In this document: positions 1 through 7,778 of the stretch, in pieces
Layout: each line of letters opens with the position of its first letter
Position numbering within the stretch: position 1 is the first letter of the stretch
From: CAZSDU01 sp963662525
Lineage (GTDB): Bacteria > Bacteroidota > Bacteroidia > Bacteroidales > FEN-979
Assembly (NCBI GenBank): GCA_963662525.1
Contig: OY759717.1
Span: 2,480,001 to 2,544,000, forward strand
Length of the DNA: 64,000 nucleotides
Reading direction: 5' to 3'
The notes under the pieces: generated by a model
Told to the model about the DNA's origin: nothing
The model's database searches: none
The model's input: the letters and a program-made list of their open reading frames with translations, nothing else
Program-made: the position numbers and the translations under genes

Positions 1-929
1 TAATTTAGTTGAAATCCTGCTGTTTGCTCACAATCACGTATAATAGAAATACCGCCAGCGGTAATTGAAGGACATGCAGTTCCTATATTTTCACCAATGG
101 GGTCATTTAATAAGGAAGCTCCAAAGTTAAGTCGTGTTAATGTATTGTTACCCCAATTCACTATTAATGCGTACCAAATGCCATTTTCCTTGATGATTCT
201 AAAATTGGAAGGCTTGTTAATATTACCAGGGGCACCCAAGTCTGTAAGAGTCGGATTATTTAACAAACTACTTCCAAAATTCAATCTGACCACTTTGTCT
301 CCCCATGAGCATGTCAGATACCCGATCCATATTCCGTTTTCTTTAATAATTTCAATACCATGAGCAGTATTCAACATGGAATACTGTCCCAACATAAATG
401 CTACCGGAGTATTGGCAAGAGAAGAACCAAAATTCAATCTGATGATTCTGTTGTTGTTATTAACAAATCCAATCCAATTCCCCTGATCAAAACAGATTTT
501 AATTCCAAGGACAGTATCACTTAACATGCCAAATCCTCCCAGGTTTGTCCAGGAAACAGGATAATTATTAAAGCTTGGTCCATGATTATAGCGCACAACT
601 GATGCACTTCCTTGATTTGTTACGAAGGAATAGCATGTATTTCCATCTTTTACTAAAGTCATATATACTGGTATGTTTAAAAGATTTCCGGGATTTCCGA
701 TATTGGTACCTGCAGGGTTTGAAATCGGGTTTCCAGAACAAAAATTCCAATAGTATGTTGACCCTCCTGTAGTTAGGTTGTTAATTATCACCGGGGTTCC
801 AACACAACCTGAACTTGGAAGAGCGAAATCAGCTACAACCTGTGCAGAGGCCAGGTTCAGAAAGACCAGGGGATGGAGAATTTCTATTAAAAGGAGTAGG
901 AGCGGGTAACCATAAAATGCAGCCTTCAT
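1..929 (-). CDS. Secreted beta-propeller-like repeat protein, N-terminal part (3' end outside window)
   Basis: Reading from the ATG at 929, the minus strand stays open to the window edge, giving about 309 residues without a stop. It begins with a signal peptide (hydrophobic run ending in NLASAQ, residues 1-30). The rest repeats a unit of about 50 residues containing 'NGIW', an aromatic-rich strand, 'VRLNFGSSL' and a short N-P-rich turn; at least three copies are visible. This resembles exported beta-propeller or PKD-containing proteins of Bacteroidota that often end in a T9SS sorting domain, but that end is not in the window. The plus-strand frames here are antisense shadows. The family is not recognised precisely and the substrate or partner is unknown. 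Confidence 0.8.
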   Translation of the reverse strand, partial: MKAAFYGYPLLLLLIEILHPLVFLNLASAQVVADFALPSSGCVGTPVIINNLTTGGSTYYWNFCSGNPISNPAGTNIGNPGNLLNIPVYMTLVKDGNTCYSFVTNQGSASVVRYNHGPSFNNYPVSWTNLGGFGMLSDTVLGIKICFDQGNWIGFVNNNNRIIRLNFGSSLANTPVAFMLGQYSMLNTAHGIEIIKENGIWIGYLTCSWGDKVVRLNFGSSLLNNPTLTDLGAPGNINKPSNFRIIKENGIWYALIVNWGNNTLTRLNFGASLLNDPIGENIGTACPSITAGGISIIRDCEQTAGFQLN

Positions 930-947
930 CTGATCAAATGTGATCAG
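930..947. repeat. 18-bp palindrome directly before the start codon at 929
   Basis: CTGATCA (930-936) and TGATCAG (941-947) form a perfect inverted repeat with a 4-base loop, touching the ATG at 929. It could be an operator or a 5'-leader hairpin that blocks ribosome access. This is inferred from position only. Confidence 0.5.
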
Positions 948-989
948 GTAAAATTAGGAAATATTTTAATTATCACGATATATTGGCAT

Positions 990-1033
990 AAAAAAGCCCT
1001 GAAAGCACTGTCGATAGTACGTTTCAAGGCTTT
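990..1033 (-). terminator. Intrinsic terminator of tmRNA
   Basis: On the minus strand an AAAGCC-TTGAAA arm pairs with TTTCAGGGCTTT, a 12-bp stem with one G-U pair, and is followed by a T-run. It begins six bases past the tmRNA 3' end. Confidence 0.8.
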
Positions 1034-1038
1034 ATCCG

Positions 1039-1407
1039 TGGAGCTGGAGGGATTCGAACCCTCGTCCAAACAAGTAGCAAAACCGCTTTCTCCATGCTCA
1101 GCCTCTGATTATTTGTCGGGACCCGGCTGGTCAAAGGCCAACCCACCGTTACCGTAGTTCCTTAATTTTGGTTTATCACCGGAACCTTGATAAACCTATC
1201 CCGACATTTTTGATGCCTCGTTCGGAACACCGTCAGGAGTGGTTTTCCGGGAGACAACTGGACTTAATTTCTAAAATTAAGCAGCCAGTCTGTAAGAATA
1301 ATTGTCGCCGTTTATTGGCTGTGAGAACTGACTTTTAACGAGGTCTGTTCACGAACCCTCGGCATGCTTACCATTCCACTTCCCTGCTGTCAAAACCGGT
1401 CAGCCCC
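1039..1407 (-). ncRNA. ssrA: tmRNA (transfer-messenger RNA)
   Basis: On the minus strand the RNA starts GGGGCTG and ends CAGCTCC-A, forming a seven-pair acceptor stem with one G-U pair. The T-arm with GGTTCGAATC lies just inside the 3' end. CCA is not encoded (the genome continues CGG). The tag frame runs ...NGDNYSYRLAA-stop, with its TAA at 1277-1279. It ends in the LAA that ClpXP-type proteases recognise and starts NGD, close to the NGE/GEN starts I recall from other Bacteroidota. The RNA rescues ribosomes stalled on stop-less mRNAs with SmpB. It has its own promoter and terminator. The exact resume codon (AAC or GGC) is uncertain. Confidence 0.95.
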
Positions 1408-1422
1408 ATGATAAATGGAGCA

Positions 1423-1430
1423 CAAAGGTA
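1423..1430 (-). promoter_or_regulatory. -7 promoter element for tmRNA
   Basis: TACCTTTG matches the Bacteroidota -7 consensus TAnnTTTG and lies 16 bases before the tmRNA 5' end. It is divergent from the methyltransferase promoter at 1444. Confidence 0.7.
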
Positions 1431-1443
1431 CTTAGTTTATTTA

Positions 1444-1451
1444 TATTTTTG
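1444..1451 (+). promoter_or_regulatory. -7 promoter element for the methyltransferase gene
   Basis: TATTTTTG matches TAnnTTTG. The upstream TTG at 1449 lies inside this element, so translation should begin at the ATG at 1467. Confidence 0.65.
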
Positions 1452-1466
1452 CAAAAAAGAAACGTT

Positions 1467-2177
1467 ATGACATTATCAAGGAACAATATTTCTGATTACT
1501 ATGATTCTTTTTCTTCCAGACAAGTCAAAACAGGAGTAAACATCCGTCACAGGACAATTTTTTACCAACTAAGAAAAGCTGGTCTCAGGAAGAATCATAA
1601 AGTTCTGGAGGTTGGATGCGGAGTCGGAACCCTTACGTCGTTAATCGGAAATTATTTGAATAAAGGAAGTCTCCTTGCCGTGGATATCAGTCCGGAAAGT
1701 ATCGAAATGGCAAAACAAAGATTGGAAAAATTTCGGAATATCTCTTTTTTAGTCTCGGATATGAGTGATTTTAATGTCGATGCAAAATTTGATTTCGTTG
1801 TTTTACCAGATGTTCTGGAGCATATTCCACTGGCTCAGCATTCTATTGTCTTTGGGAAAATTGCTTCAAATACCCACAATGACTCCCTCGTCTTTATCAA
1901 TATCCCCAGCCCTCATTATCAGGATTATATTTCAGCCAACAAACCTGAACTCCAGCAAATTATTGATCAATCTTTATACACTAATATTTTTGCTCACGCA
2001 ATCTATGAAAATGGATTTTATATCTATAGTCTGCAAACATACGGATTGGCTGTGAAAGAAGGAGATTATCAGCGGATTATACTCAAGAAAAATAATAAAA
2101 TAAACCGACTGAATTATTATACAAAACCCAGACTCCGGATGATGGAATTATATTCCAGGATCAGACTGCTATTATAG
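1467..2177 (+). CDS. Class I SAM-dependent methyltransferase
   Basis: The product is about 236 residues from the ATG at 1467. Motif I (LEVGCGVGTLT, about residue 48) and the acidic 'AVDIS' strand that contacts the SAM ribose are clear, followed by 'VLPDVLEHI', so the fold is a Methyltransf_11/25-type Rossmann methyltransferase. The substrate cannot be told from sequence; small molecules, lipids or sugars are all possible. The gene is monocistronic, converging on gpsA with a four-base gap. The promoter overlaps the in-frame upstream TTG, which decides the start. An antisense-like plus frame at 1765-2055 is a shadow. Confidence 0.85.
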   Translation: MTLSRNNISDYYDSFSSRQVKTGVNIRHRTIFYQLRKAGLRKNHKVLEVGCGVGTLTSLIGNYLNKGSLLAVDISPESIEMAKQRLEKFRNISFLVSDMSDFNVDAKFDFVVLPDVLEHIPLAQHSIVFGKIASNTHNDSLVFINIPSPHYQDYISANKPELQQIIDQSLYTNIFAHAIYENGFYIYSLQTYGLAVKEGDYQRIILKKNNKINRLNYYTKPRLRMMELYSRIRLLL

Positions 2178-2181
2178 ACCA

Positions 2182-3168
2182 TTAAGGTTCAATAAAACCC
2201 AGAATGTTTTTCTCAAAAGCAGGAATATCATAACTGCTATTAAAAATCTTATTGAGTTCACCGATGATGGGAAATTCCTCCTCCACTTTTATTTTCTTCG
2301 AGATTTCTTCATAGAAGATATTCAGGGCTGTCCGGCCTTCGAGGACGAGGTCATGGGAAACGTGTTGGGTGAAAAAACCTTTTCCGATAAGCAGTCCCAG
2401 GGTTCTGTTACGGCTCAGGTCATTCAGGGCGGTAAGAGTAAAATCACCATAACCGCAAAAATTGAATAAAGTATCTTCCTTCCCCCCGAAATATAGAAGA
2501 ACACGCCTCATTTCACGGAAGGCTTTGGTAAGCACAAGGAACCTGAGGTTCGGGGAATTGAAATTAGCATCAACGATGCCAAGGGCCACGGCATAGATGT
2601 TTTTCAGGATACTGAGCATTTCAACTCCCAGCATGTCATCCGTGTAATCCAGGTAAATATTTGTCCCGCTGAAAAGATCTGTTATCCGCGATCTGGATTG
2701 CCGATCCTCACTCCCCAGGGTAAAACCGGTCGGCAGCCTGTTGATGATCTCCCTGGCAAAAGAGGGTCCTTTAAGAGTACAGACCGGATTCGGAAATTCC
2801 GATTTCAGACATTGAATAATGGTTTGATGTTCAGAACCGAAACCCTTGGCAAGATTAACCATCAGGGCTTTTTCCGGCAAATGTGACTGAATCTGTTTCA
2901 GGAAAGGCATGATAGCCACGGAAGGAATGGCGAGAAAAAGGATATCCGCCGATTCGAGCTGCTTATCATCACTGGTGGCAATCAAATCTTTACTCAACTG
3001 TATGGATGGAAAATACTTCGTGTTAATATGGGTTTGGTTGATGGAATCGACAATATTCTTTTCAATGGAATGAAGCAGAATGTTCTCTTTTCCTTTTTCT
3101 GCCAGAATATTACCCAAAGCAGTCCCTATCGTACCCCCCCCTATAAAAGCAATATTTTTTTCTGCCAT
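2182..3168 (-). CDS. gpsA: NAD(P)H-dependent glycerol-3-phosphate dehydrogenase
   Basis: This enzyme reduces dihydroxyacetone phosphate to sn-glycerol-3-phosphate for phospholipid synthesis in the cytoplasm. The 328 residues match the family length. The dinucleotide-binding loop GGGTIGTALG is at residues 10-19, 'KGPSFARE' at about 133-140, the catalytic-lysine motif 'LKNIYAVALG' has its lysine at residue 189, and 'GYGDFTLT...SRNRTLG' is the C-terminal signature. The usual 'G-x-GD-L' is here GYGDF. The gene starts 11 bases after the stop of the sensor kinase, so the two are probably co-transcribed from the promoter at 5578. Confidence 0.93.
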   Translation of the reverse strand: MAEKNIAFIGGGTIGTALGNILAEKGKENILLHSIEKNIVDSINQTHINTKYFPSIQLSKDLIATSDDKQLESADILFLAIPSVAIMPFLKQIQSHLPEKALMVNLAKGFGSEHQTIIQCLKSEFPNPVCTLKGPSFAREIINRLPTGFTLGSEDRQSRSRITDLFSGTNIYLDYTDDMLGVEMLSILKNIYAVALGIVDANFNSPNLRFLVLTKAFREMRRVLLYFGGKEDTLFNFCGYGDFTLTALNDLSRNRTLGLLIGKGFFTQHVSHDLVLEGRTALNIFYEEISKKIKVEEEFPIIGELNKIFNSSYDIPAFEKNILGFIEP

Positions 3169-3179
3169 ATATCCGAATT

Positions 3180-5564
3180 TTATGCTGTGAATTGTATCCT
3201 GAAAGTCGCACCAATTTCATGGCTTACTTCCAGCTTTGCCTCGATCTGCTCGACAAGAATCTGAACGATCTGGGAACCCATTCCTGCACTGGCATCCATG
3301 ACAAATGCCGGAGGCAGGCCGATCCCGTCATCCTGTATGATCAGGTCCCAGTTGTATTTACCGGGAACGGTTGTTTCCTTATAGTTCTGAATATTTTTCA
3401 GGCGTATATTTATATTTCCTTTCCGTTGACCCGGGAAAGCATATTTATAGCAATTGGTAAGTAATTCATTGACGATGAGTCCAAGGGGAAGCGCCATTTC
3501 GATGTTGACTACCCCTTCATCAATATCAGTATGCAAACTTATTCTTTGGTTGTTGAAGGCATCTGAAATAATATTGGCGAGATTAAGGAGGTATTCGCCA
3601 AGTCGAATATCATGAATATTATCCTTTAAATAAAGTTGTTCATGAACCAGGGACATGGTTCGAATCCTCAGCTGAAGTTCAGATAGCGCCTGATTTAACT
3701 GAAGGCTTGAGCTGATCTCTTTCTGCATGTTCATCAGACTGGTCATAACCGCGAAATTGTTTTTTACGCGGTGATGGATCTCCCTCAGCAGGATTTCTTT
3801 CTGGCGTGCATTTTCCGACAGCTCTTCTTCGTGTTTTTTTCTGATGGAAACATCCCTCACCACCGTGATCATTTCCTTCACTTCCCCGGAAGATTCATCA
3901 ATAATAGGATTGGCAACACTTTCAGCCCAGAATTCTGATCCGTCTTTTCTTATGGCAAGGTAAGAGAACTGAATGGGTTGTTTGGTCTTTTGCATTTCCG
4001 AAAATGCATTACTGATTATTTGTTGATAATCGGGATGGATGATCTGGAAAATATTGTTCATCCGGTACATCTCTTCCTGTTCGTATCCATAAAGTTTCTG
4101 ACAGGAGGGGGAAATATACAATCGTTTATAATTCCTGTCAAGATGGGAGATGACATCCATTGAGTTTTCGGCCATGAACCGGTACAATTCTTCGCTTTTC
4201 CTTAGGGTTTTATCTGCTTCGCTTTTTTCCCTGATCTCATTTTCAAGGCGTTGATTCAGGCTGTGTAAAAGCATACGCGACTTCTTATGCTTTGACTGCT
4301 GGTTGTATATAAAGATTACAAGCATAGCAGCTGCCAGAATCAGGATCTCGAAAAAGAATGTTTGAATATGACGGCTCCTGATTTCAAGTCGCTGAATATC
4401 ATTGCCTTTTTTAAGAATTTCATTCTGGTTTTCAGCATCCCGGATCAAACGACCTGCTTCCAGTTTTTGGATATCAGAGTTATTCCGGTCAGCCAGGACA
4501 CGACGGTGTGTTTCAGTATAATTTTCATAGCATTTTAAAGCCTGCTGATAGTCTTTTACCTCCATATAATAATAATAGAGCTGAAGATAGGCGTTTTCAA
4601 GCATATAGTTTTTTTTCAGACTCTTTGCCAATGTCAAACCCGTCCGCAGATAATACAGGGAGGAATCAAATTCGGGAATCTTTAAATACGAGGCACCGAT
4701 ATTAATTAATGAAGATGCGATAAATTCCTGGTTGCCGCTTTTCTCCCTTGCCCGGAGTGCATTAAAGTTATATTTCAGTACTGTTCTGTAATCGGATAAT
4801 AATTGATAAACATGTGCAATCCGGGTATACAAGATGCTTAAAGAGTTTAAATTCTTTTCGTTGGCGATTTTTTGAATCGATAACTGATAATTGTAGATAG
4901 ACTTGTAAAATTGCTTTTTCTGTAGAAAAATATCTCCGAGAAACTTATATGCTTCAGATTCTTCTTCAAAATGTCTGTCTTTATTAAAATAGAAAATCGA
5001 TAAATAAGTTTCCTTTTGTGCGATATCAAAGAACCTTTTCTCATAGTAGTATTTGGCACTCAGTAAGTGGATATTTCCATGCATTTTGGGTTCAAGGGCA
5101 TCCCTGCTGATTAGTTCAGCTTTCCGTATATAAATCAGGGCTTTCTCGGGATCATGTATAATCAGGTATCCGGCAGCAATCTGTCCAAGGACTTTGAGTT
5201 GTCCTTCAATGTCACTGTTTTTCTCGTATAAATCCAGGCATTCAAAAAAGCAAGAGAAGGACTTATAATAATCTTCATTTGAAAAATAAATAGAACCCAG
5301 TTGAAGGAGGGAAGTCGTTATCCCTTTATTGTAATTTATTTTTCGCGATATTTTAAGGGCCAGTGTTGCCAAAATTCTGGATTGTTCAAGATTGGCAGAA
5401 AGAATGCTATAGGCTAAGTTATCCAAAGAATCTACTTCTGCAGGGGTGTTTTGCAGAAACTTCTTATCAATATCCTCTATAGCCGGGGAGGAAAAAACAT
5501 CAAGAGTGAAAAGCAGGATAGCTGCTAAGCTGAGAAAAGATATAAAATGAAAAAAAACACGCAT
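3180..5564 (-). CDS. Membrane sensor histidine kinase with TPR sensor, PAS domain and HisKA_2-type kinase core
   Basis: The 794 residues read as signal peptide (1-26), a periplasmic TPR array (about 40-370, with repeats such as 'ASSLINIGASYLKIPEFDSSLYYLRTG' shortened in places), a membrane helix (about 403-421), a coiled coil, a PAS domain (about 460-580), a HisKA_2 dimerisation domain with the likely phospho-accepting His in 'REIHHRVKNN', and a HATPase domain with N-box 'NELLTNCYKYAF' and G-box 'DDGIGLP'. This combination of extracytoplasmic TPRs and a LytS/HWE-like core is common in Bacteroidota. There is no response regulator next door, so its partner is unknown. It is the first gene of a probable operon with gpsA. 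Confidence 0.9.
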   Translation of the reverse strand: MRVFFHFISFLSLAAILLFTLDVFSSPAIEDIDKKFLQNTPAEVDSLDNLAYSILSANLEQSRILATLALKISRKINYNKGITTSLLQLGSIYFSNEDYYKSFSCFFECLDLYEKNSDIEGQLKVLGQIAAGYLIIHDPEKALIYIRKAELISRDALEPKMHGNIHLLSAKYYYEKRFFDIAQKETYLSIFYFNKDRHFEEESEAYKFLGDIFLQKKQFYKSIYNYQLSIQKIANEKNLNSLSILYTRIAHVYQLLSDYRTVLKYNFNALRAREKSGNQEFIASSLINIGASYLKIPEFDSSLYYLRTGLTLAKSLKKNYMLENAYLQLYYYYMEVKDYQQALKCYENYTETHRRVLADRNNSDIQKLEAGRLIRDAENQNEILKKGNDIQRLEIRSRHIQTFFFEILILAAAMLVIFIYNQQSKHKKSRMLLHSLNQRLENEIREKSEADKTLRKSEELYRFMAENSMDVISHLDRNYKRLYISPSCQKLYGYEQEEMYRMNNIFQIIHPDYQQIISNAFSEMQKTKQPIQFSYLAIRKDGSEFWAESVANPIIDESSGEVKEMITVVRDVSIRKKHEEELSENARQKEILLREIHHRVKNNFAVMTSLMNMQKEISSSLQLNQALSELQLRIRTMSLVHEQLYLKDNIHDIRLGEYLLNLANIISDAFNNQRISLHTDIDEGVVNIEMALPLGLIVNELLTNCYKYAFPGQRKGNINIRLKNIQNYKETTVPGKYNWDLIIQDDGIGLPPAFVMDASAGMGSQIVQILVEQIEAKLEVSHEIGATFRIQFTA

Positions 5565-5577
5565 GCATTTTTATGTA

Positions 5578-5585
5578 CAAAAATA
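5578..5585 (-). promoter_or_regulatory. -7 promoter element for the sensor-kinase/gpsA operon
   Basis: On the minus strand TATTTTTG matches TAnnTTTG, leaving a leader of only about 7 bases before the ATG at 5564. Confidence 0.6.
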
Positions 5586-5622
5586 TAAAATTTATCATCT
5601 TACTCTGTCTGTATTATATTCT

Positions 5623-5630
5623 TATTTTTG
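5623..5630 (+). promoter_or_regulatory. -7 promoter element for the LegB-like sugar operon
   Basis: TATTTTTG lies 21 bases before the ATG at 5652 and is divergent from the kinase promoter. Confidence 0.6.
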
Positions 5631-5651
5631 TCCTGCTTATAATAGTTTATT

Positions 5652-6650
5652 ATGGATTTATCATATTCAACTGCATTCGTTACCGGTGCCGGAGGATTCA
5701 TCGGCAGTCACCTGGTGGAGGAACTTCTGAAAAGAAATTGTAAAGTAAAAGCCTTTGTTCATTATAACTCATTTAACCGCTGGGGCTGGCTCGACTTTCT
5801 GCCTCGGGCATCCAGGAATCAGATTGAAGTATTTTCCGGGGATATCCGCGATCCCAATGGCGTCAGGGAAGGCATGAAAGGCTGTGAGGTGGTGTTTCAC
5901 CTGGCAGCTTTGATCGGCATACCTTATTCCTATCACTCTCCCGACGTTTATGTAGATACCAATGTCAAGGGAACACTAAACATCCTTCAGGCAGCCCGCG
6001 ACCTGAACGTTAAAAAGATCGTGCATACATCGACGTCAGAAATATATGGCACGGCACAATTTGTGCCGATAACCGAACTTCACCCGGTCAATCCGCAATC
6101 TCCCTATGCAGCTACCAAATCAGGAGCGGATTTTCTGGCTTTGACTTTCTTCCGCTCATTCGGCAGCCCGGTTACTGTGGTCCGGCCATTCAATACTTAT
6201 GGTCCCCGTCAGTCTGCAAGAGCCATCATCCCGACTATCATCACTCAGATCCTTTCCGGAAAAGATACTATAAGTTTAGGCTCCCTCACACCTACCCGTG
6301 ATTTGAATTATGTCATGGATACTGTTAGGGGATTCATTAATGCTGCTGAAAGTGAAGGTGCTTTAGGTGAAGTGATAAACCTTGGAAGTAATTACGAAAT
6401 AAGCATTGGAGATCTGGCAAAGAAGATCGCCGGAATTATCGGTAAACCAATACAGGTAGAATGCAGTGAAGAACGCCTGAGGCCGGAAAAAAGTGAAGTG
6501 GAACGATTGTGGGCAGAGAATGAAAAAGCAAGGAAACTGATTGGGTGGACTCCTGAATATTCTCTTGATCAGGGTTTGGATGAAACCATACTTTGGTTCA
6601 GAAAAACCGAAAATATTAATTTTTATAAACCTGATATTTACAATATTTAG
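5652..6650 (+). CDS. NAD-dependent nucleotide-sugar 4,6-dehydratase/epimerase, LegB-like extended SDR
   Basis: The 332 residues form an extended short-chain dehydrogenase. The NAD loop TGAGGFIG is at residues 11-18, and the catalytic Tyr152 and Lys156 are in 'SPYAATKSG' with 'STSEIYGTA' supplying the Ser/Thr. The stretch 'HYNSFNRWGWLDFL' after the first strands is characteristic of the LegB (UDP-GlcNAc 4,6-dehydratase) group rather than of GalE or RmlB. It heads a three-gene plus-strand operon with a glycosyltransferase and a flippase, so it probably supplies a nucleotide sugar for a surface glycan. No LegC, LegI or LegF follows, so legionaminate synthesis cannot be claimed. Confidence 0.85.
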   Translation: MDLSYSTAFVTGAGGFIGSHLVEELLKRNCKVKAFVHYNSFNRWGWLDFLPRASRNQIEVFSGDIRDPNGVREGMKGCEVVFHLAALIGIPYSYHSPDVYVDTNVKGTLNILQAARDLNVKKIVHTSTSEIYGTAQFVPITELHPVNPQSPYAATKSGADFLALTFFRSFGSPVTVVRPFNTYGPRQSARAIIPTIITQILSGKDTISLGSLTPTRDLNYVMDTVRGFINAAESEGALGEVINLGSNYEISIGDLAKKIAGIIGKPIQVECSEERLRPEKSEVERLWAENEKARKLIGWTPEYSLDQGLDETILWFRKTENINFYKPDIYNI

Positions 6651-6697
6651 GAGCAGTTCTGTATGCTTCAGGAATAGGCTTAAACCTCATATTGCTG

Positions 6698-7762
6698 ATG
6701 AAGACAATTTGTTTTATTAAAACAGCCGATTCCTCTTTCATTTTAGTTGATCAACAAATCCTTGAGAAGCAATTCCATCTTATTCCATATCTGATTCGGA
6801 AGAAAAAAACGGGAATAGGTTTCATCGTTGCCATGCTACGCCTTATTATATTCCTGTTGATTTCTTCACGCCACATTGATGCTTATGTTACCTGGTTTGC
6901 CGATTACCATGCAGCCATTGTGGCATTCCTGGGACGAATACTTGGGAAAAAGGTGATCATTTTCCTGGGAGGACAGGAAGCAATCTGTTACCCTGAATTA
7001 AATAAAGGGGTTTATCTTAAGAAAATAAGGGGATCTTGCGTTAAATATGCTATCCAGAATGCTGATCATCTGATTCCTAATCATGAATCCCTGATCTGGC
7101 ATAAAAACTTTTATTACCAGGATGCTGGTAAAATTGACGGGATTAAGCACTATATCCCTGATTTTAATACAGCATGCACCATTATTCCCAATGGAACCGA
7201 TATCAGGAAATATTTCAGGGATTCGGGCATTCCGAAAAATACTTCTGGGGTTCTTACCGTTGGAACCATGAATAATCTGAATGATTTTATCAATAAGGGC
7301 TTTGATCTCTTTGCTGAACTTGCACAAAGAAATCCCGATTATAATTTCACCATGGCTGGGATCAATCCTGAACTTCTAAGAAAAATTGAAATAAAATACC
7401 ATTTAAAAGAAATCAGAAATTTAAATGTAATACTTTTTACCGGTTATCATGAGCTATTTCACCTTTATAACCGGGCAAATGTTTTTGTTCAGGCATCCAT
7501 TACGGAAGGTATGCCTAATACTCTGGCAGAGGCGATGCTCTGTGAATGTGTTCCCGTTGGTTCCCGAGTGAATGGCATCCCTGATTTGATCGGAGATACT
7601 GGGATCATCGTTGATAAAAGAGACATCAATATACTGGAATCATGCGTTCATAAGGCCTTGAAACTGAATTCTGGGATTAGGGCAGCTGAACGCATACGGA
7701 CAAAATATTCTTATGAGATCAGAGAAAAACTGATACATCGACTTTTCAAGGAAATAGTATAA
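6698..7762 (+). CDS. Glycosyltransferase, GT4-like (GT-B fold)
   Basis: The ATG at 6698 is preferred to the TTG two codons upstream, giving about 354 residues. The C-terminal domain has the GT4 donor-binding pattern 'FVQASITEGMPNTLAEAMLCECVPVGSRVNGIPDLI', in which the conserved E-x7-E is present (shortened here in description). The N-terminal half has 'VTWFADYHAAIVAFLGRILGKKVI', typical of the acceptor domain. It should transfer a sugar from a nucleotide donor to a lipid-linked glycan on the inner face of the membrane. It lies 47 bases after the dehydratase and 16 before the flippase. Donor and acceptor are unknown. Confidence 0.85.
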   Translation: MKTICFIKTADSSFILVDQQILEKQFHLIPYLIRKKKTGIGFIVAMLRLIIFLLISSRHIDAYVTWFADYHAAIVAFLGRILGKKVIIFLGGQEAICYPELNKGVYLKKIRGSCVKYAIQNADHLIPNHESLIWHKNFYYQDAGKIDGIKHYIPDFNTACTIIPNGTDIRKYFRDSGIPKNTSGVLTVGTMNNLNDFINKGFDLFAELAQRNPDYNFTMAGINPELLRKIEIKYHLKEIRNLNVILFTGYHELFHLYNRANVFVQASITEGMPNTLAEAMLCECVPVGSRVNGIPDLIGDTGIIVDKRDINILESCVHKALKLNSGIRAAERIRTKYSYEIREKLIHRLFKEIV

Positions 7763-7778
7763 TTATTGAAGCATCCTT

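Noticed and set aside
97..772. Two plus-strand open frames (97-363, 575-772)
   Set aside because: They are antisense to the continuous minus-strand gene 1-929, which has a signal peptide and internal repeats.
5652..6650. Legionaminic acid pathway
   Set aside because: Only a LegB-like gene is present in the operon; no LegC, LegI or LegF homologue is seen in the window.
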